Shown piece after piece: positions 17,621-26,955 of a DNA stretch of 64,000 nt. Both the position numbers and the translations under genes were made by a program. Each line of letters begins with the position of its first letter. Position 1 is the stretch's first letter. The notes beneath the pieces were generated by a model. That model was not told where the DNA came from and did no database searches. It worked only from the letters and a program-made list of their open reading frames with translations. Location of the stretch: NCBI GenBank assembly GCA_001725155.1, contig MEFP01000019.1:1-64000 (forward strand). The letters run 5' to 3'. The DNA is from Lysobacteraceae bacterium SCN 69-320. GTDB taxonomy: Bacteria > Pseudomonadota > Gammaproteobacteria > Xanthomonadales > Rhodanobacteraceae.

Positions 17621-18146
17621 GGGGCGGATTCCGGCGCTGGGACTCGGGCTAGCCTGCCGGGAGCGGCGCGGGACGGCAAGCTGCTGCGGGACTTTGCGCT
17701 GCTCTCGCCATCTCCGTCGTAGATCGGGACCTGGTTTCGGGCATCAGTCTGTTCGTGAGGTTCCTATTTCATCCAACGGCCGGCGACGTTCCGTTGCGAC
17801 ACGAAATTGAGGGTCCTCATGGCAGGACTTCTGTCCACTGACCGATGCCGACGCCGGCTCGTACCGCTCTGCACGTCTGCGTCATCGGGTCCGCGCGTTC
17901 CGGAGGGGATCTCGACAGGGCTGTAGCGGATCAGTCGTCTTGCCGGACGGAAAATCCTTTCCATCACTGGTTGCCGCCCTGCCAGAGCGCTCATCCGGGA
18001 GCGGGTTGCCGGATCGAACGACAGGCCTGCCGTCGGCGGCTATCGGATGATGACGTCGGCAGCGGATTCGGCCATCGACGCCTCGACCCGGGCGGCGGCG
18101 GCATTCTGCGGAAACGCCGGCGCCATCCCTGGCACCGGCGCACTGC
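17621..18146. other. 526-base noncoding gap
   Basis: This lies between the Kelch/BACON gene stop and the MFS gene start (both minus strand). Open frames here are short, lack ribosome-binding sites and resemble no protein. It must contain the MFS promoter, but no clear -35/-10 pair was seen. No repeats or RNA gene were recognised. Confidence 0.45.
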
Positions 18147-20444
18147 TCAGTAGTCGGTGCGCAGCAAGGTATACGCGCCGGTCTTGCCGGAGGCGTACGA
18201 AGTCACCTCGACCGTGTACGTGCCGGCCGTCGGCAAGGTGTAGTAGCCCGAGGTCGCCGGGATGCGCGAGTTCGTGCCGCCACCGCCGTCGTCGTTGCTC
18301 GTGAGCACCGTGCCGCTGGCGTTCTTGAGATAGATGAAGCTGTCGAACGCGCTGGAGGACAGCTGCAGCGAGACCTTCTGGCCGGCGGTCGCGGTGAACG
18401 AATAGCGGTCGGTGTAATAGCTCGAACCGCGCGCGCCCTGGGTGCAGTCGCCGCTGGCGAGGCTGCCGTTGGCGGTCACGCCGGCGACGAGATTGACCGG
18501 ATCGCAGGCCGCGCCGGCCGGTGCGGCCTGGTTCACGACAAAGCTCTTGCCGGCGACGCTCAGGGTGACGCTGCGCGCCGTGCCGGTGTTCACCGCGGCG
18601 GTATAGACGACCGTGCCGTTGCCGGTGCCGCTGGCGCCGGAGTTGATCGTGATCCAGGCCGGCGCGCCGCTGACCGTCCAGCTGCAGGCCGCACCGTGGG
18701 TCACGCTGATCGACGAACTGCCGCCCGCGCTGGTCAGGTTCTGGCTGGTCGGCGTCAGGGTCGCGACGGCGCCCGGATCGCAGGTGACCGCGCCGGCCTG
18801 GCTGACGACGACGCTGCTGTTGCCGATCGTCAGGGTCGCGCTGCGCGCGGGACCGGTATTGGCCGCGACGCTGTAGCTGACCGTGCCGTTGCCCTGCCCG
18901 CTCGCACCGGCCGTGATCGTGATCCAGGCCGGCACGCCGGCCACGCTCCAGCTGCAGGCCGCGTCGTGGCTCACGCTGATGGTGCCGCTGCCGCCGCCGG
19001 TCGTGAAGCTGCGGCTGGCCGGCGACAGATAAGCCGAATAGTTCGGATTGCAGGTACCGATCTGGCTGACGACGAGTTCCTTGCCGGCGATCAGCAGGAT
19101 CGTGCTGCGCGTGCCGCCGGTGGTCATCGGCGCCACGGTATAGCTGACCGTTGCGTTGCCGGTGGCGTGCGCATTGGCGTCGATGGTCATCCACGGCGGC
19201 ACGCGATTGACCGACCAGCTGCAGTTGGCCGGCACGCTCATCGCGAAGGTGTTGCTGCCGCCGGTCGCGGGGAAGCTCTGGCTGGTCGGCGCGACCGTGT
19301 TGGTCGCCACCGCGCAGTCCACGTCGACAGTTTCCGAATTGGCCGTGGGGCCGGGCCACCCGGCGGCGACGAGCACGTCGCCGTTGCCGAGCAGGGTCTG
19401 CGTGTGGCCGTTGCGCGCGCCGTTGAGGCGGCCGGCGCGATACCAGCTGCCGCTGGCCGCGGCGTAGATCTCGCTGCTGTCTTCGGTCTGCCAGGTCGAT
19501 GCGGTGCCGCCGCTGATCAGCACGTCGCCGCTGGCCAGCCGCGTCGCGGCATGGCTCTGGCGCGGCACGTTCAGTGCCCCCGAAGCGCTGAACGTGCCGC
19601 TGACCGGATCGTAGAGTTCGGCCGCGGCCGGGAAGCTCGAATTGGTGTTGCCGCCGGCGACCAGCACCTTGCCGTCGGCCAGCAGGGTCGCGGTGGCATA
19701 CGCGCGCGCCGCGAGCAGCGAACCGGTATAGCTCCAGTTGCCGGTTGCCGGATCGTAGATCTCCACACTGGACAGATAGCCGCCGGTCGAGGCGTCGAAG
19801 CCGCCCGCCATGAGCACGCGACCGTCGGCCAGACGCGCGACGGCCGGACGGCCGCGCGGCGTCAGCAGCACGGCGCTGGCGCCGAAGCTGCCGCTGGCCG
19901 GATCGTAGATCTCGCTGCTGTTGAGGCCCGGATCGCCGCCGATCATGAGCACGTGGCCGTCGGCCAGGGTCACCGCTTCGCCGAGGCGTCGCGTTTCCTG
20001 CAGCGCGCCGGTCACGCTCCAGGTGTTCGTGGCCGGATCGTAGATTTCGGCCGAGGCGATGTCCCAGCCGCCGGTGTCCGTACTGCGGCCGCCGGCGACG
20101 AGGACGCGGCCATCGGCCAGCACCGCGCTGAGGTGGCCGGAACGCGACACGTTCATCGGCGCGGCCGCGGTGTAGCCACGGCTGGCCGGGTCGTAGATTT
20201 CCGCGCTGGACAGGGTATGCACGCTGGTGCCCATGCTGTCGTTGCCGCCGGCGATCAGCACGCGGCCGTCGGGCAGCAGGGCTGCGCTGTGGGAGTCGCG
20301 CGCGACCGCGAGCGGCGCCGTGCTTTCCATCGCACGACCGTCGTGGACGACGGCGGCCAGCGAAAGAGCGACCAGGCCGGCCAGGACGGCGCGGTGCAGA
20401 TAAGAGGTATGCGTCGACGACGACGCGGGGATGGAGCCACGCAT
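18147..20444 (-). CDS. Secreted Kelch-propeller / BACON / PPC protein
   Basis: 765 residues. It has a signal peptide (about 15-37), then about seven Kelch blades (about 45-365) with the repeated pattern LPDGRVLIAGG ... SSAEIYDPAS, enough for one closed propeller. Three BACON-type Ig-like repeats follow (about 383-630), each with CSWSV or CSWTV and PAWITI followed by GNGTVxYxVAxNTG and a V-V-S-Q-A end. A C-terminal PPC domain (about 645-765) contains DRYSFTATAGQKVSLQL and GTYTVEVTSY. Known: BACON and PPC modules are carbohydrate- or surface-associated extracellular domains, and secreted Kelch propellers include galactose-oxidase-like proteins. The catalytic Tyr/Cys set of galactose oxidase is not apparent, so binding rather than catalysis is inferred. 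The ATG at 20444 fits the signal peptide. Confidence 0.85.
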   Translation of the reverse strand: MRGSIPASSSTHTSYLHRAVLAGLVALSLAAVVHDGRAMESTAPLAVARDSHSAALLPDGRVLIAGGNDSMGTSVHTLSSAEIYDPASRGYTAAAPMNVSRSGHLSAVLADGRVLVAGGRSTDTGGWDIASAEIYDPATNTWSVTGALQETRRLGEAVTLADGHVLMIGGDPGLNSSEIYDPASGSFGASAVLLTPRGRPAVARLADGRVLMAGGFDASTGGYLSSVEIYDPATGNWSYTGSLLAARAYATATLLADGKVLVAGGNTNSSFPAAAELYDPVSGTFSASGALNVPRQSHAATRLASGDVLISGGTASTWQTEDSSEIYAAASGSWYRAGRLNGARNGHTQTLLGNGDVLVAAGWPGPTANSETVDVDCAVATNTVAPTSQSFPATGGSNTFAMSVPANCSWSVNRVPPWMTIDANAHATGNATVSYTVAPMTTGGTRSTILLIAGKELVVSQIGTCNPNYSAYLSPASRSFTTGGGSGTISVSHDAACSWSVAGVPAWITITAGASGQGNGTVSYSVAANTGPARSATLTIGNSSVVVSQAGAVTCDPGAVATLTPTSQNLTSAGGSSSISVTHGAACSWTVSGAPAWITINSGASGTGNGTVVYTAAVNTGTARSVTLSVAGKSFVVNQAAPAGAACDPVNLVAGVTANGSLASGDCTQGARGSSYYTDRYSFTATAGQKVSLQLSSSAFDSFIYLKNASGTVLTSNDDGGGGTNSRIPATSGYYTLPTAGTYTVEVTSYASGKTGAYTLLRTDY

Positions 20445-21169
20445 GCAGCAATTCCTTCTGATGTGGTGGATGGATCACGTTGGACGATGCCGGCGGTTCG
20501 CATGCCGGTCGATGCGGACGACGGCCGTGGCTGAATCCGGCCGTCGCCCAGCGGTCGACAGGCTAGGCAGCGCAAGAGGCGCATTCGTGACGCAGCACGG
20601 CCACGACACGGGCGTTTCCGCGCCGGAACGAGGCGGCGATGGGTCAACCCGCGCGGCCTGATTCAGGGCCATTCGCCTGCCTGTGTTCCGCACGACGGCG
20701 AGTCCGCCGCCCGTGATCCTGTTCTGCGCCGCGCGTTTGCCCCTCCTGCCCGGCACCGTCGACCGGCCGGCAGTCTGTCGGACGCGCATCTCAGATTGCG
20801 GGATTGGTTGTTGCGGGCCGGGAATCAGGATTGGAGCGTCGGGAATCGTTCGAACGCAGTGCCGTGAGCGTCCGGCGACGGGCGCCGTCCGATGACCGGT
20901 TCCCGGACGTGCAGACTCCACCCGGGGCCTGTCGCTCTCATGGCCAGGGCCCGGCACTGCCTCGACATACGGAACCGACCGGACCGCGCCATGTCGGCGG
21001 CGAGGGGCGCTCCGGCAGTGTCCAGCCGGATACAAACCCCGTTTTCCCCATTGCACCGTTGTCGACGGCCCCGACCTTCTGGCGTCGAGCTTGCCGTGAC
21101 GGCGCCCCGGCGACTGGCTCGCCGGCGGGCCGCGCTGGCACACTGGACACGGTCATACCTCGCAGCACC
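20445..21169. other. 725-base noncoding divergent gap
   Basis: This separates the divergent Kelch/BACON gene and the protein kinase. Frames are open by GC bias only: their translations are Arg/Pro-rich, without domains or ribosome-binding sites. It must hold both promoters, but none stands out. An ECF sigma gene, often found beside such kinases, is not present. Confidence 0.45.
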
Positions 21170-23758
21170 ATGGACGAATCCACTTTTCAGCGACTGCGAC
21201 TGCTGTTCGACGCGCTCGTCGCCCTGCCGCCATCCCAGCGCCGCGCCGAGATCGAGGCCTGTGCCGACCTCGACGACGACACACGCCGGCGCCTCTACGC
21301 GCTGCTGCACTGGGATGCCGATGCGGCGCACCTGACGGCGGCGACGGCGCTGACCACGCTGCGCGGCGATCCGCCGCTGCGGATCGGCGCCCGCATCGGC
21401 GCCTATGTCGTCGATCAGTTGCTCGGCGAAGGCGGCATGGGCAGCGTCTATCGCGCCCACCGCGTCGTCGGGGAAATCGAGCAGCAGGTCGCCATCAAGA
21501 TCGCGCGCCGCCACGCCCTGGACGATGCGGCGCTGGCGCGCTTCCGCCTCGAACGCCAGGTGCTGGCCCTGCTGCAGCATCCGCAGATCGCCACGATGCA
21601 CGACGTCGGCGAGCTCGACGACGGCACGCCCTACATCGTCATGGAATACGTGCAGGGCCGGCCGCTGCTGGAGGACGTCGCGGCGCGCGGTCTCGGCCTG
21701 GAAGAACGGCTGCGCCTGTTCCTGCTGCTCTGCGACGCGGCCGCCTATGCTCACCGCAATCTCGTCGTGCATCGCGACATCAAGCCCGGCAACGTGCTCG
21801 TGACCGCCGGCGGGCTGCCCAAGCTGCTCGACTTCGGTATCGCCAAACCGCTGCGCTCGCGGCTCGGTGCGGTCGACGTCGAGCAGACCCGCGCGATGTA
21901 TCGCTATTTCTCACTCCGCAATGCTGCGCCGGAGCAGTTGCGCGGCGACGCCGTCGACGTGACCTGCGACGTCTACGGTCTCGGCAGCGTGCTGTACGAA
22001 CTGCTCTGCGGCCAGCCGCTGTACGACTTCAGCGGACTGGGCCTGGGCCAGATCGAACGGTGCATCGCCGAGGACGATCCGCTGCCGCCGAGCCGGCGCG
22101 TCGGCGCCGCAGCGAACGCGCCGGCCTGGCAGCGCGCGCTGCCGCGCGATCTCGATGCGATCGTGCTGAAGGCCCTGCGGCGCGATCCACAGGCGCGCTA
22201 TGCGAGCGTCGACGCGTTCGCCGCGGACCTGCGCTGCTACCTCGGCGGCTATGCGGTCAGCGCGCGCGATCCCTCGCTGCTGTACCGCAGCGGACGCTTC
22301 ATGCGCCGGCACCGCATCGCACTGGCGACCGGCCTGCTGTTCACTGCCGTCGTCGGTGTCGGCGTGGCCGGCTGGCTGCGTCAGTACTACTCCACCCTGG
22401 CCGAGCGCGACCGCGCCGAAAGCGTCACGCGCACGATCGTGCGCGCGCTGGAGATAGCCGCGCCGATCGGGCTGGCGGAAAAGCAGATCAGCGCGCGCAG
22501 CCTGTTCCAGCAGGTCGGCAATCTGGCCCTCACGCCGGCGTTCGACGAGCAGCCGGCGACACGCGTGCAGCTGGCCGCAACGGTTGCGCGGATCCAGTAT
22601 CACCTCGGCCAGCCGGCCGCGGCGCTGGCTCTGCTGGACCGCGTCTCCGACGAGGCACGCAGCGTGTCCGATGCGCCGCGCGAGGAATTCGATGCCGCCC
22701 GCGCCGATGCGCTGCTCGCACTCGGCGAAACCGACCGCACCGCGGCGCTCATCGCCGGCCGCGCCGCGGCGGCGCCGAGCGCGCAGGCCCGCGTGCGCTG
22801 GCAGTTGCTCGAAGTCGACGTCGACATCGACCGCGAGCAGTTTCCGCAGGCGCTGGAGCGATTGCAGCGTATAGTCGCGCCGGATGCGGAAGTCTCGCGC
22901 GAGCAACGCTGGCGGATCGAGCACCAGCGCAGCTATGTGCTGATGCGGCTGGGCCGCGGGCGCGAGGCGCTGGCTCTGGAAAATGCGCTGTTGACCGAGC
23001 AGCGTGCCTGGTACCGCGACGCCCATCCCGACGTGCTGGCCAGCGTGCAGTCCGCGCTGCAGGTCGCCAGCGCCAGCCGGGCGACCGATGCGCTGGAACC
23101 GCTGGTGCAGGAGGCCGCCGTGCTGTGCCGCACGCTCTACGGTGCGGACAGTTTTCCGTGCCTCGCCACCGCGCACCGGCGCGTGGAGGTACTGATCGAG
23201 CTGGGCCGCCTGGACGAGGCGCTGGATGTGGCGCGCGATGCGCTGGCGCGCGTGCTGGACTATGCCCACGGCGAAAGCGAGCTCGCGGCGAAGCTGCATT
23301 TCACGCTCGCGGCGATACAGCGGCAGCGCGGCGAGCCCGCCGCCGCGCTGGCCCATCTGCGCGACGCCGTACGCATCGGCACGGCGCATATGAGCGACTA
23401 CGGCTTCGCGCTGATGAACTTCCGCACGAACCTGATCGTCGCTCTGCTCGAACACGGCGATGCGGCCGGCGCTCACGCCGCGGCAACCACAGCCGAAGCC
23501 GTGCTTGCGCGACGCCCTCAGCTGGCCGCCACCGGCTACGCGCGCCTCGTGCATCTCGGCGGCGCGCTCGCCGCGCAGCGCCTGCAGCCGTCGGCTGCGC
23601 ATCGCGCCGAGGTCGCCCGGGAGCTCGGCGCCGCCGCCGCGCTGGACGCCAACCTACTCGACGCACCGGGAGAAGCGCTGCTGGCGTCGCTGCGCCGCAT
23701 CGGCGATGAGGATGCCGCGGACGCGCCGCGGCGCGCGGCTAGCGGAACCCTGCGTTGA
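21170..23758 (+). CDS. Membrane Ser/Thr protein kinase (PknB/Hanks type) with TPR-like sensor
   Basis: 862 residues. A helical N-terminal 70 residues is followed by a complete Hanks-type kinase domain (about 78-355): glycine loop LGEGGMGSVY (85-94), lysine K110 in VAIKIA, HRD at 201-203 in VVHRDIKPGNVL, DFG at 221-223, APE at 253-255, and DVYGLGSVLYELL. A single membrane segment (about 382-402) is followed by about 460 helical, TPR-like residues that should be extracytoplasmic. Every catalytic residue is present, so it should phosphorylate Ser/Thr targets in the cytoplasm in response to an outside signal. The ATG at 21170 was chosen because the usual N-terminal phrase of these kinases begins there. 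The stop overlaps the convergent korB stop by 20 bases. Substrate and signal are unknown. Confidence 0.9.
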   Translation: MDESTFQRLRLLFDALVALPPSQRRAEIEACADLDDDTRRRLYALLHWDADAAHLTAATALTTLRGDPPLRIGARIGAYVVDQLLGEGGMGSVYRAHRVVGEIEQQVAIKIARRHALDDAALARFRLERQVLALLQHPQIATMHDVGELDDGTPYIVMEYVQGRPLLEDVAARGLGLEERLRLFLLLCDAAAYAHRNLVVHRDIKPGNVLVTAGGLPKLLDFGIAKPLRSRLGAVDVEQTRAMYRYFSLRNAAPEQLRGDAVDVTCDVYGLGSVLYELLCGQPLYDFSGLGLGQIERCIAEDDPLPPSRRVGAAANAPAWQRALPRDLDAIVLKALRRDPQARYASVDAFAADLRCYLGGYAVSARDPSLLYRSGRFMRRHRIALATGLLFTAVVGVGVAGWLRQYYSTLAERDRAESVTRTIVRALEIAAPIGLAEKQISARSLFQQVGNLALTPAFDEQPATRVQLAATVARIQYHLGQPAAALALLDRVSDEARSVSDAPREEFDAARADALLALGETDRTAALIAGRAAAAPSAQARVRWQLLEVDVDIDREQFPQALERLQRIVAPDAEVSREQRWRIEHQRSYVLMRLGRGREALALENALLTEQRAWYRDAHPDVLASVQSALQVASASRATDALEPLVQEAAVLCRTLYGADSFPCLATAHRRVEVLIELGRLDEALDVARDALARVLDYAHGESELAAKLHFTLAAIQRQRGEPAAALAHLRDAVRIGTAHMSDYGFALMNFRTNLIVALLEHGDAAGAHAAATTAEAVLARRPQLAATGYARLVHLGGALAAQRLQPSAAHRAEVARELGAAAALDANLLDAPGEALLASLRRIGDEDAADAPRRAASGTLR

Positions 23759-24794
23759 TCCGGGCCAGCGCGGCTGCGCCCGGCGACAGCTCGGCGGCTT
23801 CCAGGCGGTTGAACGGCGTGGCCACCGTATTCAGGTGCGCGTGCAGGTCTTCGGCCTCGGCCTCGACGTAGAGCAGCCCGGTCACGACCTCGCCGCGGGC
23901 CTGGTGCTGCTGCACGTAGTTCATCGCCGCGATGCGGTCGCGCGCATCGTAGCTCGCGTCGATCTTGTGCAGGCGCAGGCGCGAGCCGTCGTGCTGCTCG
24001 ACGTCCACGGTCTCGCCGGCGGCATAGTCGACGGCGATCTCCGCACGCGGCGGGATCACATCGAGGCGATTGACCGCGTCGTTGTGGGCACGCACGTACT
24101 CGTAGCTCTTGGTGCTGCCGGCGTGATTGTTGAACGCGACGCAGGGGCTGATCACGTCGAGGAACGCCGCGCCGCGGTGCGTGAGCGCGCCCTTGATCAG
24201 CGGCACGAGCTGCGCCTTGTCGCCGCTGAAGCTGCGGCCCACGTAGGTCGCGCCGAGCTGCAGCGCGAGCCCGACCAGGTCGATCGGGCTGTCGGCATTG
24301 ACGACGCCGCGCTTGGATGTGGAGCCCTGATCGGCGGTGGCCGAGAACTGGCCCTTGGTCAGGCCGTAGACGCCGTTGTTCTCGACGATGTAGGTCATGT
24401 TGACGCCGCGGCGTATGGCATGGACGAACTGGCCCATGCCGATCGAGGCCGAGTCGCCGTCGCCGGACACGCCGAGATAGATCAGCTCGCGGTTCGCCAG
24501 ATTCGCCCCGGTCAGCACCGACGGCATGCGTCCGTGCACCGTGTTGAAGCCGTGCGACTGGCCGAGGAAGTAGTCCGGCGTCTTGGAGCTGCAGCCGATG
24601 CCCGACAGCTTGGCCAGCCGGTGCGGCTCGAGGCTGAGCTCCCAGCAGGCCTGGATGATGGCCGCGGAAATCGAATCGTGGCCGCAGCCGGCGCAGAGCG
24701 TGCTGATCTTTCCTTCGTAGTCGCGCCGCGTGTAGCACAGCGCATTCTGCGGCAGGGTCGGATGGTGCAGCTTGGGCTTGGCGACGAAAGTCAT
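23739..24794 (-). CDS. korB: 2-oxoacid:ferredoxin oxidoreductase, beta subunit
   Basis: 351 residues, the usual length of the beta subunit of 2-oxoglutarate- or pyruvate-type ferredoxin oxidoreductases. It binds thiamine diphosphate (SGDGDSASIGMGQFVHA, then VENNGVYGLTKGQ) and has the cysteines for one 4Fe-4S cluster (C34 and C37 in CAGCGH, the Cys in GIGCSSKTPDYF, and that in SPCVAFNNHAGSTKSY). With the alpha subunit it makes acyl-CoA, CO2 and reduced ferredoxin from a 2-oxoacid, and some systems run in reverse. The split alpha/beta form with the long alpha is most like 2-oxoglutarate oxidoreductase, though the substrate is inferred. The ATG at 24794 overlaps the preceding stop as ATGA. The stop overlaps the convergent kinase gene by 20 bases. 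Confidence 0.9.
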   Translation of the reverse strand: MTFVAKPKLHHPTLPQNALCYTRRDYEGKISTLCAGCGHDSISAAIIQACWELSLEPHRLAKLSGIGCSSKTPDYFLGQSHGFNTVHGRMPSVLTGANLANRELIYLGVSGDGDSASIGMGQFVHAIRRGVNMTYIVENNGVYGLTKGQFSATADQGSTSKRGVVNADSPIDLVGLALQLGATYVGRSFSGDKAQLVPLIKGALTHRGAAFLDVISPCVAFNNHAGSTKSYEYVRAHNDAVNRLDVIPPRAEIAVDYAAGETVDVEQHDGSRLRLHKIDASYDARDRIAAMNYVQQHQARGEVVTGLLYVEAEAEDLHAHLNTVATPFNRLEAAELSPGAAALARINAGFR

Positions 24795-25078
24795 GGCGAA
24801 TTCCTGCGCGCGGAGGGCTGCCAGGTCACGGCGAAGCCGAGCAGGCAGACGCCGAACAGCAGCCCGAACAGGTTCCAGACCGCCATGAACAGCGGCGAGC
24901 CGAGCAAGGAGCTCGCGCCGAAGTGCATGGCGAGACGGCACAGCAGCATCAGCACCTCGAACGCGAGCGCCGCGACCAGCCACGGCGAACCGGTCTTGCC
25001 GAGCAGCACGGTCACCGCGCCGATGATCAGCAGCGGCATCACATACGAGGCAAGCTGCATCAACAGGCTCTGATCCAT
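24791..25078 (-). CDS. Small membrane protein between korA and korB
   Basis: 95 residues with three likely membrane helices (about 8-27, 31-52 and 60-86) and a short basic tail. There is no signal peptide, cofactor motif or recognised family. Its ATG shares one base with the korA stop (TGATG) and its stop overlaps the korB start (ATGA), so it is locked into the operon and probably translationally coupled. Known alpha/beta oxidoreductases are soluble and do not need such a subunit. Anchoring the complex to the membrane, or linking it to a membrane electron carrier, is a reasonable guess but only from position. Codon use matches its neighbours, so it is unlikely to be spurious. Confidence 0.82.
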   Translation of the reverse strand: MDQSLLMQLASYVMPLLIIGAVTVLLGKTGSPWLVAALAFEVLMLLCRLAMHFGASSLLGSPLFMAVWNLFGLLFGVCLLGFAVTWQPSARRNSP

Positions 25079-26955
25079 CAGCGGGCTCCCGCGCGGCTGG
25101 TCTGGGCGGCGTCCGCGGTGCGCAGGCGCTCGCCTATGGCCCGCGCGATGAAGCGCGCAGTGATCGGCGTGCCGTCGTAGTGCAGCACGGCCGGCACGCG
25201 CGCGGGGTCGATGCCGAATTCGTTGACGAGCAGGCTGCGCAACTGCGCATCGCGGTTCTGCTCGACCACATAGACAGCCTCGTGCGCCTCGATGAATGCG
25301 CGCACCGAATCGGCGAACGGAAAGCCGCGCACGCGCAGGGTGTCCAGCGCGAGGCCCTCCTGTTCCAGCAGGGCGATGGCCTCGGCCATGGCCGGGCTCG
25401 TGGAGCCGTAGTAGATCGCGCCGAAACGCGCCGGTGTGGCGGCACTGCGCAGCAACGGCGCCGGCACGAGATTGCGCGCGGTGTCGAATTTGTGCAGCAG
25501 CCGCTCCATGTTGTAGACGTAGTCCGGCCCGCGCTCGGAATAGCGCGCATACGGATCGCGCGAAGTGCCGCGCGTGAAGTAGGCGCCCCTGGTCGGATGC
25601 GTGCCGGGATAGGTGCGGTACGGAATGCCGTCGCCGTCGACGTCCTTGTAGCGGCCGAATTCCTTGCCGGCTTCGAGCTCCTCGGCGGTCATGACCTTGC
25701 CGCGGTCGTAGACGCGCGCATCGTCCCAGGCCAGCGGCGCGCACAGGCGCTGGTTCATGCCGATGTCCAGATCGCTCAGCACGAACACCGGCGTCTGCAG
25801 GCGATCGGCCAGATCCAATGCCGCTGCGGCGAACTCGAAGCATTCGGTCGGGTCTTCCGGCAGCAGCAGCACATGCTTGGTGTCGCCGTGCGAGGCATAG
25901 GCACAGGCCAGCACGTCGGACTGCTGCGTGCGCGTGGGCATGCCGGTCGACGGACCGCCACGCTGCACGTCGATGATGGTGACCGGAATCTCGGCGAAAT
26001 AGGCCAGGCCGATGAACTCGTTCATCAGCGAGATGCCCGGCCCCGACGTCGTCGTGAACGCACGCGCGCCGTTCCAGCCGGCGCCGACGACCATGCCGAT
26101 CGAGGCGATCTCGTCCTCGGCCTGCACGATCGCGAACTTGTTCGCGCCGGTCGCCGGGTCGACGCGGTACTTCATGCAGTATTTCTGGAACGCCTCGGCC
26201 AGCGACGAGGACGGCGTGATCGGATACCAGGCGCAGACCGTCGCGCCGCCGTAGACGCAGCCCAGGGCCGCGGCCGTGTTGCCGTCGACGAAGATGCGTT
26301 CGCCGACGCCGTCGGCATGGCGCACGCGCAGGCCGATCGGATGCGGCAGGTTGTCGAGCACGTAACGGCGGCCGAGATGAAACGCCTGCTTGTTCGCGTC
26401 GAGCAGTTTTTCCTTGCCGCGATACTGCTCGGCCAGCAGTTTCTCTATCGCGTCGGGATCGACTTCCAGCAGCGCCGACAGCGCGCCGATGTACATGATG
26501 TTCTTGAACAGCTGACGCTCGCGCGCGACGGTGTAGTGCTCGCTGCAGATCTGCGTCAGCGGCACGCCGATGACCTGGATGTCGCTGCGGAACTTGCTGC
26601 GCGGCAAGGGCTTGGTCGAGTCGTAGAACAGATAGCCGCCGGGTTCGATCTCGGCCAGATCGGCGTCCCAAGTCTGCGGGTTCATCGCGACCATGAGATC
26701 GACGCCGCCGCGCCGGCCGAGCCAGCCGCGCTCGTTGACGCGCACCTCGTACCAGGTCGGCAGGCCCTGGATGTTGGACGGAAAGATGTTGCGCGGGCTG
26801 ACCGGAACGCCCATGCGCAGGATGGATTTCGCGAACAGTTCGTTGGCCGAGGCCGAACCCGAGCCGTTGACGTTGGCGAACTTGATGACGAAGTCGTTGA
26901 CGGCCGACAGCGGCGCGGGAGCTGCGGCGGCGGTTTCTTCCCGCACGGTCGCCAT
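25078..26955 (-). CDS. korA: 2-oxoacid:ferredoxin oxidoreductase, fused gamma-alpha subunit
   Basis: 625 residues. The first 190 residues are the gamma domain (FANVNGSGSASANELFAKSI, then the LxxxYRGKE region). The alpha domain follows with the typical YPITPSSSLAEAF, IVQAEDEIASIGMVVGAGWNG and TTSGPGISLMNEFIGLAYFAEIPVTI. The last third holds the domain-II region (GSTSPAMAEAI, VEQNRDAQL). This gamma-alpha fusion pairs with korB to give a heterodimer-based enzyme that oxidises a 2-oxoacid with CoA and reduces ferredoxin. The ATG at 26955 is preceded by GGAGG and shares a base with the upstream stop. Gene order is FAD/Fe-S oxidoreductase, korA, small membrane protein, korB. 2-Oxoglutarate is the likely substrate, inferred from the overall form. 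Confidence 0.9.
   Translation of the reverse strand: MATVREETAAAAPAPLSAVNDFVIKFANVNGSGSASANELFAKSILRMGVPVSPRNIFPSNIQGLPTWYEVRVNERGWLGRRGGVDLMVAMNPQTWDADLAEIEPGGYLFYDSTKPLPRSKFRSDIQVIGVPLTQICSEHYTVARERQLFKNIMYIGALSALLEVDPDAIEKLLAEQYRGKEKLLDANKQAFHLGRRYVLDNLPHPIGLRVRHADGVGERIFVDGNTAAALGCVYGGATVCAWYPITPSSSLAEAFQKYCMKYRVDPATGANKFAIVQAEDEIASIGMVVGAGWNGARAFTTTSGPGISLMNEFIGLAYFAEIPVTIIDVQRGGPSTGMPTRTQQSDVLACAYASHGDTKHVLLLPEDPTECFEFAAAALDLADRLQTPVFVLSDLDIGMNQRLCAPLAWDDARVYDRGKVMTAEELEAGKEFGRYKDVDGDGIPYRTYPGTHPTRGAYFTRGTSRDPYARYSERGPDYVYNMERLLHKFDTARNLVPAPLLRSAATPARFGAIYYGSTSPAMAEAIALLEQEGLALDTLRVRGFPFADSVRAFIEAHEAVYVVEQNRDAQLRSLLVNEFGIDPARVPAVLHYDGTPITARFIARAIGERLRTADAAQTSRAGAR

Noticed and set aside
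20475-21143. 222-codon minus-strand open frame in the gap upstream of the kinase
   Set aside because: Arg/Pro/Ser-rich translation, no ribosome-binding site, no recognised protein features.
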